Shown here one piece after another: positions 1 through 9,651 of a stretch of 64,000 bases of DNA. Numbering within the stretch: position 1 is the stretch's first letter; every line of letters begins with the position of its first letter. A program made the position numbers and the translations under genes. Source of the DNA: Bacteroidia bacterium. GTDB lineage: Bacteria; Bacteroidota; Bacteroidia; AKYH767-A; OLB10. Below the pieces are notes generated by a model. That model searched no databases and had not been told where the DNA came from. It worked only from the letters and a program-made list of their open reading frames with translations. Location: assembly GCA_020847635.1 (NCBI GenBank), contig JADLBQ010000086.1, positions 33,888 through 97,887 on the forward strand, written 5' to 3'.

Positions 1-26
1 TTCTGAATTGTATCTAAATTTCTTTT

Positions 27-3000
27 ATGCAAGACACTACTAAAGAATTCAGACCCAGTTCCTGGGCTATTGATAACCGGGTTGCTATTTTTGTTTTTAC
101 GATTATTCTGCTGGTTGCAGGTATTATTTCATACAATAAGATTCCTAAAGAAAGTTTCCCTGATATTTCTCTTCCGAATATCTATGTAAGTGTAATTTAT
201 GCAGGAACTTCTCCAACTGATATGGAGAATCTGATTGTAAGGCCGATTGAGAAGGAATGTAAAAGTATTGCAGGAGTTAAGAAAATTAAGAGTAACTCAA
301 TGCAGGATTATGCAAATGTGATCGTAGAATTTAATTCGGAAGAAAACATTACTGAAGCTAAACGAAAAGTTAAAGATGCGGTAGATCGTGCCAGGAAAGA
401 TCTCCCAGCAGATCTCTCGGAGGATCCGGTCATTGAAGAAATCAATTTTGCAGACTTACCAATTATGTATGTCAACATAAGCGGTCCGTATGAGCTGGCC
501 AGGCTGAAAAAATTTGCAGATGAGGCAAAGGATAAAATAGAAAGCTTGCCGGAAGTCAAGAAGGTTGATGTCATTGGAGAACTTGTGCGTCAGATTCAGA
601 TTAATGTTGACATGTTCAAAATGCAGGCTTCCGGTGTGACAATGGGAGATATTGAACAGGCGGTTAAATATGAAAACCTGACGGTTCCCGGGGGGAGTAT
701 TGCAATGGATGGAGTCCGTAGAACCATGAGCGTAAGTGGTGATTTTAAAAATGTTGATGAAATCCGGAATCTGGTAATTAAATCAATGGAAGGTAAAACA
801 GTTTATCTGAAAGAGATTGCAGATGTAGAAGACAGTTTTAAAGAACAGGAAAGTTATTCGAGGCTGGATCATAACAATGTAATCACCCTGGCGGTGGTAA
901 AACGACTGGGTGCCAACCTGATTGAAGCCTCAGATCATATTGTAGAACTGATGGATAAGCTGCAACAGGAGAATTTTCCAGATGATCTGAAAGTTGTTTT
1001 AACCAATGATCAGAGTGAACAAACCCGTACTACCCTTCATGACCTGATTAATACCATTGTTATTGGCTTCCTTCTGGTGGTTATCCTGCTGATGTTTTTC
1101 ATGGGTCCTGTAAATGCCTTTTTTGTAGCACTGTCAGTTCCCTTGAGTATGTGTGTGGCATTTATCATAATGCCGACCATTGGCTTTACCATGAATTTCA
1201 TTGTGTTGTACTCCTTTTTATTAGCTCTTGGAATTGTTGTAGATGATGCTATTGTTGTGATTGAAAATACACACCGGATTTTTGCAAATGGGCGTTTACC
1301 TGTTACCATTGCTGCTAAACGGGCAGCAGGTGAAGTATTTATGCCGGTTTTTTCAGGAACACTTACTACGCTGGCACCCTTTATTCCATTGGCATTCTGG
1401 ACAGGTATTATCGGAAAGTTTATGTTCTTCCTTCCGATTACTTTAATTATAACATTAATGGCTTCATTGTTTGTTGCATACATTATAAATCCTGCTTTTG
1501 CGGTTCAGTTTATGAAACCACACAAGCTGGAGTATAACCCGAAAAAAGGATTAAAAATCATGTTAATTATTTTCGGTGGGGTCATTGCCATAAGTTATGC
1601 AACGGGGTTAACGGGGTTGGCAAATTTTGCTGTACTGATCATGCTGCTAAACCTGCTTCATCGTTTTTGGCTTTACAAAATCATTAATAGATTCCGTGAA
1701 AAAATCTGGCCATCCTTTCAAAACTTTTATGCCCGGATATTGAAGTCGGCCCTTAGCCGGCCTTACACAATGCTGATTGCAACGGTATGCTTGTTTTTTC
1801 TTTCAATTGGTATGTTGATCGTCAGAAATGGCGGAGTCCGGTTCTTCCCGGAGGCTGATCCGAATTTTATTTTTGTCTATACTTCACTTCCTGTTGGAAC
1901 GGATCAGGCCTACACTGACAGCATTACCCAGATTGTTGAGAAAAGAGTATATAATGTAATTGGCGAGCATAACCCGTTAGTAAAATCCGTAATTTCAAAT
2001 GTGGGTGTGGCTGTAACGGATCCTGTTGATGAAGACCAGGGCTATTATGCCAATAAAAGTAAGGTGACGGTTGCATTTGTAAAGTTCAGCGAGAGAAAGG
2101 GTCAGTCAACCAGAGTTTACCTTGATAGAATCAGGCAGGAGATTAAGGGTATCCCAGGAGCTGAGATTACTGTGGCTCAGGAACAAAGCGGGCCACCGGT
2201 GGGGAAACCGATCAGCATCGAAATTACGGGTGATGACTTTGACTTGCTCAATACCTACAGCAGTTCACTTAAACGGTATCTTGATTCACTTCAGATTCCG
2301 GGAGTGGAAGAACTTAAATCAGATTTACAGGCGAATAAACCGCAAATTACTTTTAAGATTGACCGTGAGCGAGTTAACCGGGAAAGTATTTTTACTGGTC
2401 AGATTGGAAATGAAATTAACCTGGCAGTTCTCGGACGTGATATCTCTAAATACAGAGAGGATAATGATGAATATGACATTGTTCTGAAGTTTAAGGATGA
2501 ACAACGGAATAATATTGATCTGGTTACCAATCTAAAAATTATGTACCGGGATATGGCAGCCGGTGGAATGGTCAGAAATGTACCCTTATCAACCTTTGCT
2601 GATATTCAATACACAGACACCTACGCAACTATTAAAAGAAAAAACCAGAAACGGATTGTTACAATTGCCTCTAATGTTCTTTCCGGATACAATGAACAGG
2701 GTGTTGTGGCGTCTGTTGTATCGGCAGTAAAAAGTTTTCCTGTTGCACCCGGTGTTGAAGTAAAAATGGGAGGAGCCCAGCAGGAACAAGCTGAAACAAT
2801 GGCATTTCTGTTCACCGCTCTGCTGGTTTCTTTTCTGTTGATTATTATTATTCTGGTCGTTCAGTTTAATTCGGTTGGCAAACCACTGATTATAATGGTT
2901 GAGATTATGTTCAGTATCATTGGAAGTTTTCTCGGATTCTCAATTTTTAAAATGGAATTCAGTACGGTAATGTCGGGTATTGGTATTATTGCTCTAGCCG

Positions 3001-3386
3001 GAATAGTTGTCCGTAATGGTATTCTCATTGTAGAATTTACAGATCTGCTTCGCCAGCAAGGAGTCCCATTAATGGATGCAATTGTAGAAGCAGGCCGGAT
3101 TCGTATGACACCTGTTGTTCTGACTGCAGCTGCAACTATGTTGGGGCTTGTTCCGCTGGCCATTGGGTTTAATATTGATTTTGTAACACTCTTTACTGAG
3201 TTGAAACCCGATATTTATTTCGGAGGTGATAGTACTGCTTTTTGGGGGCCCCTCTCATGGACCATGATCTTCGGACTTGGGTTTGCAACCTTTCTCACGT
3301 TAATTTTGGTTCCGGTAATGTACTTGCTTGGATACAGGGTTGTAAACAAAACTCGTCAATGGACTGCCCGTTTAGCAACAGATTAA
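27..3386 (+). CDS. RND family efflux transporter permease (AcrB/HAE1-like)
   Basis: Inner-membrane proton-driven pump subunit of a tripartite efflux system. The 1119-residue protein has the RND plan: an N-terminal helix, a large periplasmic loop, helices 2-6, a second periplasmic loop and helices 8-12. The TM4 proton-relay pair Asp-Asp lies near residue 405 in the stretch GIVVDDAIVVIENTHR. It is longer than AcrB (about 1050 residues) partly because a hydrophobic insert sits between TM6 and TM7 (residues ~505-560), as is common in Bacteroidota members. No membrane fusion or TolC-type gene is in the window; these probably lie to the left. Substrate cannot be read from the sequence. The family is certain. 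Confidence 0.95.
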   Translation: MQDTTKEFRPSSWAIDNRVAIFVFTIILLVAGIISYNKIPKESFPDISLPNIYVSVIYAGTSPTDMENLIVRPIEKECKSIAGVKKIKSNSMQDYANVIVEFNSEENITEAKRKVKDAVDRARKDLPADLSEDPVIEEINFADLPIMYVNISGPYELARLKKFADEAKDKIESLPEVKKVDVIGELVRQIQINVDMFKMQASGVTMGDIEQAVKYENLTVPGGSIAMDGVRRTMSVSGDFKNVDEIRNLVIKSMEGKTVYLKEIADVEDSFKEQESYSRLDHNNVITLAVVKRLGANLIEASDHIVELMDKLQQENFPDDLKVVLTNDQSEQTRTTLHDLINTIVIGFLLVVILLMFFMGPVNAFFVALSVPLSMCVAFIIMPTIGFTMNFIVLYSFLLALGIVVDDAIVVIENTHRIFANGRLPVTIAAKRAAGEVFMPVFSGTLTTLAPFIPLAFWTGIIGKFMFFLPITLIITLMASLFVAYIINPAFAVQFMKPHKLEYNPKKGLKIMLIIFGGVIAISYATGLTGLANFAVLIMLLNLLHRFWLYKIINRFREKIWPSFQNFYARILKSALSRPYTMLIATVCLFFLSIGMLIVRNGGVRFFPEADPNFIFVYTSLPVGTDQAYTDSITQIVEKRVYNVIGEHNPLVKSVISNVGVAVTDPVDEDQGYYANKSKVTVAFVKFSERKGQSTRVYLDRIRQEIKGIPGAEITVAQEQSGPPVGKPISIEITGDDFDLLNTYSSSLKRYLDSLQIPGVEELKSDLQANKPQITFKIDRERVNRESIFTGQIGNEINLAVLGRDISKYREDNDEYDIVLKFKDEQRNNIDLVTNLKIMYRDMAAGGMVRNVPLSTFADIQYTDTYATIKRKNQKRIVTIASNVLSGYNEQGVVASVVSAVKSFPVAPGVEVKMGGAQQEQAETMAFLFTALLVSFLLIIIILVVQFNSVGKPLIIMVEIMFSIIGSFLGFSIFKMEFSTVMSGIGIIALAGIVVRNGILIVEFTDLLRQQGVPLMDAIVEAGRIRMTPVVLTAAATMLGLVPLAIGFNIDFVTLFTELKPDIYFGGDSTAFWGPLSWTMIFGLGFATFLTLILVPVMYLLGYRVVNKTRQWTARLATD

Positions 3387-3428
3387 GTTTAACTATTTTG
3401 AAATTATTCTTTTTTAGAATCTTATAAA

Positions 3429-4196
3429 ATGGAAATTGGCTTAGTTTTATCCGGAGGAGGAGCACGGGGTTTTGCACATGCTGGTGTAATAAAAGCATTA
3501 CAAGAATTTGGGATAACAATCAACGAAATTTCAGGTGTCAGTGCAGGTTCGGTTATCGGAGCCTATTATGCGGCTGGCTTCAGTATTGATGAAATTATTT
3601 CTGTTACAAAAAGATTGGAGTTATTCCGTGTGATTGACGTCAGACTGCTACGGCCCGGATTGTTCAGACTGAATTCTATTCGCAAAGGACTTAATACACA
3701 TTTGAAGGGAATTTCCTTTGATCAATTAAATATCCCGCTTACAGTTACAGCCACCGATTTTGAGAACGGACTCTCGTGTTTTATTAATTCAGGAAATGTT
3801 GTTGAAGCAATTCTGGCTTCGTCAGCAATCCCTGCATTGTTTGATCCGGTAGCATATGAAGGCCGGAAACTGGTTGACGGAGGATTACTTAATAATTTCC
3901 CGGTCGAGCCGCTTCAAAATAAAAAAATAAAGATAATTGGTGTTCATGTAAACCCGGTTGGTAAAGTTGATGTTTCCCGGCTCAAGATTCCTTCTGTAAT
4001 CGAACGAAGCCTTAACCTGGCAATTTCAAATGAAGTAAAAGCAAGAAAAAACGAATGTAATGTTTTTATTGAACCTCCCGAATTGTCTGATTTCGGAGTA
4101 TTTGATTTTGATGATGCCGATCAGATTGTTTCGATTGGTTATCAGCATACGATGAAAATGAAAAATGAGATTGAACACAAAATTCTGGAAGGTTAA
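3429..4196 (+). CDS. Patatin-like phospholipase family protein (RssA/NTE type)
   Basis: Predicted serine lipid acyl hydrolase with a Ser-Asp dyad. The 255 residues start with the oxyanion-hole motif SGGGARG (8-14), followed by the nucleophile elbow G-V-S-A-G (Ser38) and the D-G-G motif with Asp150. No signal peptide or membrane helix is visible, so it is probably cytoplasmic or membrane-peripheral. It follows the RND gene by 42 bp on the same strand and may be co-transcribed. The physiological substrate is unknown. The length fits the short bacterial RssA-like members. Confidence 0.9.
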   Translation: MEIGLVLSGGGARGFAHAGVIKALQEFGITINEISGVSAGSVIGAYYAAGFSIDEIISVTKRLELFRVIDVRLLRPGLFRLNSIRKGLNTHLKGISFDQLNIPLTVTATDFENGLSCFINSGNVVEAILASSAIPALFDPVAYEGRKLVDGGLLNNFPVEPLQNKKIKIIGVHVNPVGKVDVSRLKIPSVIERSLNLAISNEVKARKNECNVFIEPPELSDFGVFDFDDADQIVSIGYQHTMKMKNEIEHKILEG

Positions 4197-4666
4197 GCAG
4201 AAATTTCAAAAGGTTTATTAATTAACAATACCTTTATACCCGACCAGCTAACCATTAAAAAGCCCCTCTTTTACATTAATCCGGTGTGTCAGATGAACAG
4301 ATTTTTAGTAGGCAGGCTTGGTTCCACCTAGTTTCCTGCTTCTTATTATTTAAGCCTTGTTCTAAAAGTTAGAGTTCACAGCTGGTTGAACAACTCAAAC
4401 AGTTTATCCGGGTTCACGACAAGAGGTAATTACAGAAAAGTTTTCAAATCAAAGGTGCTAAGCTTTTGTATTTCATTTTGTTCTTTTTGCATAAGGGGGG
4501 GTGGTAATAAATATAAGCAATCAGATTTTAGCACCAGCTATGGATCTACTTGTTTTATCATTTAAATGGTACTTCTTGTTTACCTGACAAGAAGAAGATG
4601 TGCTGAAAATTTCATAACTTCAGAAAAGAATAGTCAGAGCAGGATTTACTTTTTTTCCTTAGCTTT
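4197..4666. other. Intergenic gap with no gene recognised
   Basis: This 470-bp gap lies between the convergent patatin and dnaB genes. I found no open frame with protein-like character, tRNA or strong terminator. It holds a run of seven G at 4495-4501 and, directly after it, one copy of a dispersed intergenic repeat (4503-4546) described separately. Confidence 0.6.
4503..4546 (-). repeat. Dispersed intergenic repeat, copy A
   Basis: On the minus strand this reads GATCCATA, GCTGGTGCTA, AAATCT, GATTGCTTA and ends in TTACC. The same blocks in the same order occur on the plus strand at 12474-12537, separated there by short insertions. Both copies are in long gaps next to gene 3' ends. The function is unknown. 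It may be the remnant of a small non-autonomous mobile element or a conserved untranslated structure. Confidence 0.5.
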
Positions 4667-6196
4667 TTAAAAGGCTGGTTCATCATCTCCCATTTCGTCC
4701 ATTCTTGATTTACGGGTAATGCGATCAGAGATATCAGGCCTGAAATCAGGGAATGCTTCTTCAAAATTATAATTATCAAGATCGGTGAAACGGGTAAGAT
4801 GATTGATAAACCTTAAATTGATTTCTCCTATTGAGCCATTACGGTTTTTTGCCAGGATGATATTGGCAATTCCCGTTGTGGGATTCCCGTCTGCATCTTC
4901 GGTCATACCATAATACTCGGGCCGGTGAATAAATAAGACCATGTCAGCATCCTGTTCAATAGCTCCTGAATCACGAAGGTCTGAGAGCATAGGTTTCTTA
5001 CTGCCTTCTCTTCTGGCTTCAACCGCCCGGCTTAATTGAGATAAAGCGATGATGGGCAGGTCAAGCTCTTTAGCAATATTCTTCAGTGACCTGGAGATAT
5101 AACTGATTTCCTGCTCACGGGTGCCTGAACGTGATTCATTTCCTGAAACCATCAGCTGAAGATAATCAATAACAACCAGTTCAATGCGGTGTTCGGCTTT
5201 CATTCTTCTGCATTTTGCCCTGAATTCAAAGACCGATAATGCCGGTGTGTCATCAATATAAATAGGAGCCTGGGAAAGTGCATTAATCTTAGAATTGAGT
5301 TGTTCCCATTCGTGACCTGCCAGCTGACCTTTTCGAAGTTTATCGCTTGAGATTTCAGATTCGGAGGAGATCAGACGGGTAATCAATTGCTTAGATGTCA
5401 TTTCAAGTGAAAAGAAAGCAACCGGTTTGTTGAACCGGACTGCTGCATTTCGGGCAAGCGACAGAACCAGCGAGGTTTTGCCCATGGCAGGTCTTGCTGC
5501 CAGGATAATCAGGTCTGACTTTTGCCATCCTAAGGTATAGCGGTCAAGATCTGTAAATCCACTGGGTACTCCCAACACATCGCTTTTCAGGTTACCGGCT
5601 GTCTCATATTCTTTCAATGCTTCCATAACTAAAGCCGGCATTTCATTGTATTTCCGTCTTACATTCATTTCACTGATCGCAAACAAATTTTGTTCGGCTC
5701 TGTCAAGAAGATCCAGTACATCAGTCGTATCTTCATAAGCCAGTTGGATAGTTTCGCTTGAAATACGAATGAGTTCACGCTGAATAAATTTTTGAAGAAT
5801 AATTCGGGCATGATATTCAATGTTTGCTGAAGATGCAACCCGCATCGTAAGCTGAGTAACATAATGTGGTCCTCCAATGATTTCGAGAGTTCCCTGATGC
5901 TTCAGCATTTCAATGACAGTCAGCATATCAATGGGTTTGGAGATAGCGGCTAAAGCCAGAATAGCTTCAAAAATCTTTTTGTTGGCATCCGAATAAAAAC
6001 ACTCTGCTCTGAGTATTTCAATCACATGATTCAGTGCATCTTTTTCAAGAAGTAATGCTCCGAGTACAACTTCCTCAAGATCCAATGCCTGGGGTGGTAA
6101 CTTACCGGTTCCTGCTAATACTTGTTGCTGTAAAATATTACTGCGGGTTGCACTCCGCTTCTTGCTTACTTCTGTCGTTGTTGATTTGAGTGCCAT
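4667..6196 (-). CDS. dnaB: Replicative DNA helicase DnaB
   Basis: Hexameric 5'-3' helicase that unwinds DNA at the replication fork and recruits primase. The 509-residue protein has the N-terminal DnaB helical domain (about 37-140), a linker, and the RecA-like ATPase domain. Walker A is ARPAMGKT (about 234-241) and Walker B is VVIDYLQLM (about 341-349). Downstream motifs RDSGAIEQDADMV and KNRNG are typical. No intein is present. The gene stands alone. A TAnnTTTG-type box (TAACTTTG) lies 28 bp upstream of the start. Confidence 0.97.
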   Translation of the reverse strand: MALKSTTTEVSKKRSATRSNILQQQVLAGTGKLPPQALDLEEVVLGALLLEKDALNHVIEILRAECFYSDANKKIFEAILALAAISKPIDMLTVIEMLKHQGTLEIIGGPHYVTQLTMRVASSANIEYHARIILQKFIQRELIRISSETIQLAYEDTTDVLDLLDRAEQNLFAISEMNVRRKYNEMPALVMEALKEYETAGNLKSDVLGVPSGFTDLDRYTLGWQKSDLIILAARPAMGKTSLVLSLARNAAVRFNKPVAFFSLEMTSKQLITRLISSESEISSDKLRKGQLAGHEWEQLNSKINALSQAPIYIDDTPALSVFEFRAKCRRMKAEHRIELVVIDYLQLMVSGNESRSGTREQEISYISRSLKNIAKELDLPIIALSQLSRAVEARREGSKKPMLSDLRDSGAIEQDADMVLFIHRPEYYGMTEDADGNPTTGIANIILAKNRNGSIGEINLRFINHLTRFTDLDNYNFEEAFPDFRPDISDRITRKSRMDEMGDDEPAF

Positions 6197-6223
6197 TCTT
6201 TACTTCAAAGATAAAAAGGGCTT

Positions 6224-6231
6224 CAAAGTTA
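6224..6231 (-). promoter_or_regulatory. Candidate -7 box of dnaB
   Basis: TAACTTTG on the minus strand matches the Bacteroidota -7 consensus TAnnTTTG. It would give a leader of about 20 nt before dnaB. No clear TTG is found 19 bp upstream, so the call is weak. Confidence 0.35.
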
Positions 6232-6487
6232 ATTCAAGCAGATTCTGCTCATGACAGTTTTTACTGGAATAGTTATCAACATGAGCTTTATTCATTTCAT
6301 TGGTTATCTTCTCAACTCTTTTTAAGGATAAAATTCAATTTAAATTTATATTGAGATTCAGGCCATTATTGAGAAAAATAATCAAGTGAGTTAAAACCCA
6401 TATTCCACTGAATCTATTTTGTAGAGCCTGTAATTTTAAATTTGAATTATGATTTTGTTTTTAATCCCCAAAACTGATCTGTTTAGC

Positions 6488-7312
6488 TCAGATTAGTCCA
6501 ATCTTTGCTGCTATTTCAGCACTACACAACAGGTAGTTGTAATAATCACTCTTTTGAACTTTTTCGGTTTGCCGGATGGATCCTCTTTCATCAATGTTGA
6601 AGTAAAGATAACCGGCATCTTTCACAAATTCATTTACCTGCTCAGCAATTTTTGTTTCCAGGATTTCAATTATCAGAGTCGGTTTAAATTTCAGAAAATA
6701 CTCTTTAAACCCTGCCAGTACTTTTGGTTCGTGTCTTTCAACATCAATTTTGATCAGGCCCATCCTGGTTATACCTTCCTGTCGGATAAATGAGTCGAGT
6801 GTTATGGATTCACTTCTTACTTCTATCGCCTGGCCGGAATAATCAGAAATGACTGTAAATCCATCTACATCTGACACAGCTTTGTTAATTGGTTTTATAT
6901 TGAAATGATTCAACTGAATATTCATACAAAGCTTGGGGTAGAACATTGATAGTGGCTCAAATGCATAGACCTTTGACCTGGGATTTACCGTTTGAGCTAC
7001 CAATGAATACACACCGGTGTTTGCTCCAACATCAAAGATGATGTCAAACAGTGTACAAAGTTTAATCCAAAGCTTTAAAGATTCTTTTTCCCAACAGTTT
7101 TCAATACCATTCCAGAAAATCTCATTCTCAATTTTATATCCAAAATGATTGATCTTAAATTTCTTTTCTGCATTAATTTTTACTGTGAATACTCCTTGAA
7201 AGTGGAGATGTTTGAACACAGGTTCGCTCGGTTTCCATAGTATTTTTAGCAGGGAGTAAATTTCCTTTTTAAATGGAATATTGGTATAAATTGCCTTTAA
7301 AACTGCTTTCAT
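6488..7312 (-). CDS. FkbM family methyltransferase
   Basis: SAM-dependent O-methyltransferase of the FkbM family, often found with polysaccharide or natural-product glycan synthesis. The SAM-binding motif is FDVGANTGVYS, followed by the acidic VYAFEP strand and the family motif IKIDVERHEPKVLAGF. An in-frame ATG exists upstream at 7363, but I prefer the ATG at 7312 (274 residues, beginning MKAVLKAIY) because the extra residues look unlike the family. It stands alone between dnaB and pyrR and has no glycan genes nearby, so its target is unknown. The frame is notably AT-rich. Confidence 0.85.
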   Translation of the reverse strand: MKAVLKAIYTNIPFKKEIYSLLKILWKPSEPVFKHLHFQGVFTVKINAEKKFKINHFGYKIENEIFWNGIENCWEKESLKLWIKLCTLFDIIFDVGANTGVYSLVAQTVNPRSKVYAFEPLSMFYPKLCMNIQLNHFNIKPINKAVSDVDGFTVISDYSGQAIEVRSESITLDSFIRQEGITRMGLIKIDVERHEPKVLAGFKEYFLKFKPTLIIEILETKIAEQVNEFVKDAGYLYFNIDERGSIRQTEKVQKSDYYNYLLCSAEIAAKIGLI

Positions 7313-7512
7313 AAATCTGCTCAAAAGTAAGGATTGAAAGCCACTGAAACAGAAAATGCTCATACTGAGTTTAAACAGAAGTCAGTTTAGCATTCTGACT
7401 TTATGTTTGTGTAATCATCAGAAGCAGGTAACAGTATCTGATTACAAAAGTTAAAAATCCGCAATGAGCAGTATGCTTTTCGGAGGAATCGTTAACTAAC
7501 TTATATAACAAT

Positions 7513-7553
7513 TAGCCGGAATGCCGGTTAGTAAAAGTGTTTTAAACGCTTTT
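7513..7553. repeat. Pair of adjacent short inverted repeats
   Basis: The first is TAGCCGG-AATG-CCGGTTA, a 7-bp stem with one G-T pair. The second, AAAAGTGT-TTTAA-ACGCTTTT, is an 8-bp stem with one G-T pair and lies 2 bp away. The second is followed on the plus strand by AGATTTAT, a poor T tract. They could be a weak terminator or structured RNA. I cannot decide. Confidence 0.4.
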
Positions 7554-7695
7554 AGATTTATATGTGCTTCTGGGGTTGTTAATGTTGTGTTTAAGAGAGT
7601 ACATTTTATGAATAGCTAAAATCTGACTAGAAATCTTTTTTTATAGAGAAGTAAAAGGTGTGTTAACTCCTTATGATTCCATATTTGATAATGTT

Positions 7696-7703
7696 TACAT
7701 TTG
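7696..7703 (+). promoter_or_regulatory. Candidate -7 box of pyrR-pyrB
   Basis: TACATTTG matches TAnnTTTG exactly. It ends only 9 bp before the chosen pyrR ATG (7713), so transcription would start almost at the start codon. No good TTG lies 19 bp upstream. Confidence 0.45.
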
Positions 7704-7712
7704 CAGGGCTGG

Positions 7713-8279
7713 ATGAAATCAAAACTAATTCTGGATAAAGAGCAATTTGACTTGACGGTTTCAAGGCTTTGCTACCAGCTAATTGAAAATCATGATGGTT
7801 TTGACAGCACAGTTCTGATAGGTCTTCAGCCAAGAGGGATTTTTCTGGCAAACCGGATCAACGTCACCCTAAATAAATTAACCGGCAACAAGGATCTGAA
7901 AACCGGTTCGCTTGATATCACTTTTTTCAGAGATGATTTTCGAAGTAGAGAGAATATGCCGGTTGCTTCAGAAACAAGAATTGACTTTGAGCTGGAGAAC
8001 CGTAAAGTAGTTCTGATTGATGATGTTTTGTTCACCGGCCGAACAATACGTGCAGGACTCGATGCGATGCTTTCGTTTGGAAGACCCCGGAAAGTTGAGC
8101 TACTGGTATTAATTGACCGCAGATTTGCCCGCCAACTGCCCATTGAACCGGATTATTCTGGTAGAAAGATTGATACACGGGCTTCTGACCGAGTCGTTGT
8201 TAAGTGGCAACAAACAGACGGGCAGGACGGTGTCTGGCTGATAACCGGTTCTGGTGATACTGAAAAAAACAATGAGTAA
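7713..8279 (+). CDS. pyrR: Bifunctional pyr operon regulator / uracil phosphoribosyltransferase PyrR
   Basis: PyrR binds pyr mRNA in many bacteria and also converts uracil and PRPP to UMP. The PRPP-binding loop VVLIDDVLFTGRTIRA is intact, and the C-terminal half carries LVLIDR and the basic segment typical of the family. I chose ATG 7713 (188 residues) over an upstream TTG at 7701 that would overlap the promoter box. The stop overlaps the pyrB start by 8 bp, indicating translational coupling. I saw no anti-terminator or terminator structure of the Bacillus kind upstream, so the regulatory role here is unproven. Confidence 0.92.
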   Translation: MKSKLILDKEQFDLTVSRLCYQLIENHDGFDSTVLIGLQPRGIFLANRINVTLNKLTGNKDLKTGSLDITFFRDDFRSRENMPVASETRIDFELENRKVVLIDDVLFTGRTIRAGLDAMLSFGRPRKVELLVLIDRRFARQLPIEPDYSGRKIDTRASDRVVVKWQQTDGQDGVWLITGSGDTEKNNE

Positions 8280-9207
8280 TATGTTTAAAGCACATCATCT
8301 GCTTGGAATCAAAGACCTCGATACGGAAGACATTGAACATATTTTCAAGACAGCTGATAACTTTAAAGAAGTCATTAATAGACCTATAAAGAAGGTGCCT
8401 TCACTTCGTGATGTCACCATTGTTAATCTTTTCTTCGAGAACTCAACCCGAACCCGTATCTCATTTGAGCTTGCTGAAAAAAGATTATCTGCAGATGTCC
8501 TTAATTTCTCAGCCTCCTCTTCTTCGGTCAGTAAGGGTGAAACACTGATCGATACCGTAAGAAACATTCTTGCTATGAAAGTAGATATGGTTGTCTTGCG
8601 GCATCCCATGGCAGGTGCAGGAGTGTTCCTTTCACGTCATATCAGTGCACGCATTATCAATGCTGGTGACGGGACCCATGAACATCCAACTCAGGCACTG
8701 CTGGATGCCTTTTCTATTCGTGAAAAACTGGGAACGCTGAAAAAAGTTAAAGTTGCAATTGTTGGTGATATTCTGCATTCACGGGTTGCTTTGTCTAATA
8801 TCTTACTGCTGCAAAAAATGGGAGCTGAAGTGATGGTCTGTGGTCCGTCAACACTGATTCCTAAGTTTATCAATAAGCTGGGAGTAAAAGTAGAACAGAA
8901 CCTGAAAAAGGCACTGCAATGGTGTGATGCTGCTAACATGTTACGCATTCAGCTCGAGCGCCAGGATATCAGGTACTTTCCTTCATTGCGCGAATATTCA
9001 ATGCAGTATGGACTTAACAGAGAAATTATGAATTCAGTGAATAAGGAGATACTGATTATGCATCCTGGACCAATTAACAGAGGAGTGGAAATAACCAGTG
9101 ATGTGGCCGACAGCCCTCATTCCATCATTCTGGACCAGGTTGAAAACGGTGTTGCAATCAGGATGGCCGTGCTTTACTTGCTGGCAGGTAAAAAAGCAAC
9201 ATCCTGA
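8272..9207 (+). CDS. pyrB: Aspartate carbamoyltransferase catalytic subunit PyrB
   Basis: Catalyses carbamoyl phosphate plus aspartate to N-carbamoylaspartate, the second step of UMP synthesis. The carbamoyl-phosphate loop FFENSTRTR is complete, and the HPTQALLD and GDILHSRVA motifs follow. ATG 8272 gives 311 residues and overlaps the pyrR stop. ATG 8281 is possible too. No pyrI is adjacent, so it is probably a regulatory-subunit-free trimer. A short inverted repeat, CAACAT-CCTG-ATGTTG, spans the stop codon and could weakly end transcription. Confidence 0.95.
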   Translation: MSNMFKAHHLLGIKDLDTEDIEHIFKTADNFKEVINRPIKKVPSLRDVTIVNLFFENSTRTRISFELAEKRLSADVLNFSASSSSVSKGETLIDTVRNILAMKVDMVVLRHPMAGAGVFLSRHISARIINAGDGTHEHPTQALLDAFSIREKLGTLKKVKVAIVGDILHSRVALSNILLLQKMGAEVMVCGPSTLIPKFINKLGVKVEQNLKKALQWCDAANMLRIQLERQDIRYFPSLREYSMQYGLNREIMNSVNKEILIMHPGPINRGVEITSDVADSPHSIILDQVENGVAIRMAVLYLLAGKKATS

Positions 9208-9231
9208 TGTTGAAATTTAATTTTAATTAGC

Positions 9232-9261
9232 TTTGTAATGCGTGTGATTGTACTATTTTTG
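9232..9261 (+). promoter_or_regulatory. Candidate promoter of the STAS gene
   Basis: TTTG at 9232-9235, an 18-bp spacer and TATTTTTG at 9254-9261 closely fit the Bacteroidota consensus TTTG-N19-TAnnTTTG. The start codon is 36 bp further on. Confidence 0.55.
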
Positions 9262-9297
9262 ATTCAGTTATAAAAAGCAGACCAGAATCTATTTACC

Positions 9298-9639
9298 ATG
9301 AGATACTCTCTTGACAAAAACGAAAAGTATGCAGTTTTTAAATTGCACGAACAAAAGCTCAACACACTAATCTCAGCAGAACTTAAATCTGAAATGTTGA
9401 TTATAAACAGTCAGGGATTTAATAACATCATTCTTGACTTGACTGATACATTATACTGTGATTCTTCAGGCTTGAGTGCAATTCTTGTTGGCAACCGGGT
9501 TTGTCGCAATGCCAGCGGTCAGTTTATCATAACTGGTTTGTCTGAGAATGTCAGAAAACTAATAACCATTTCACAGCTTGATACGGTTCTGAGTATTAGT
9601 GATTCAATTGATGATGCTGTAGTTGTTATAAACCAATAA
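9298..9639 (+). CDS. STAS domain protein (anti-sigma factor antagonist-like)
   Basis: The 113 residues form a single STAS domain like SpoIIAA. The conserved loop CDSSGLSAIL carries the serine (56/57) that is phosphorylated by HPK-like anti-sigma kinases in the family. No kinase or sigma factor is nearby, so the partner is unknown. In Bacteroidota this gene is often next to RNase Z, as here with one gene in between. Confidence 0.85.
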   Translation: MRYSLDKNEKYAVFKLHEQKLNTLISAELKSEMLIINSQGFNNIILDLTDTLYCDSSGLSAILVGNRVCRNASGQFIITGLSENVRKLITISQLDTVLSISDSIDDAVVVINQ

Positions 9640-9651
9640 TATCAGTTAATA

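Larger units (their letters stand above)
7313..7712. other. Divergent intergenic region with two hairpins
   Basis: About 400 bp lie between the divergent fkbM-like gene and pyrR. No gene is recognised. It contains two adjacent inverted repeats (7513-7530 and 7533-7553) and the candidate pyrR -7 box at its right end. Confidence 0.5.

Noticed and set aside
1037..1483. 148-residue minus-strand frame inside the RND gene
   Set aside because: It lies fully antisense to a certain gene, has no family features, and is rich in Ile, Met and Lys as expected from the complementary codons.
4495..4501. Seven-G run as a phase-variation tract
   Set aside because: It is in a gap between convergent genes, not in a coding frame or a promoter, so no switching effect is expected.
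7313..7712. PyrR-type attenuator upstream of pyrR
   Set aside because: No anti-terminator/terminator pair of the Bacillus type was found, and the predicted transcription start is almost at the ATG.
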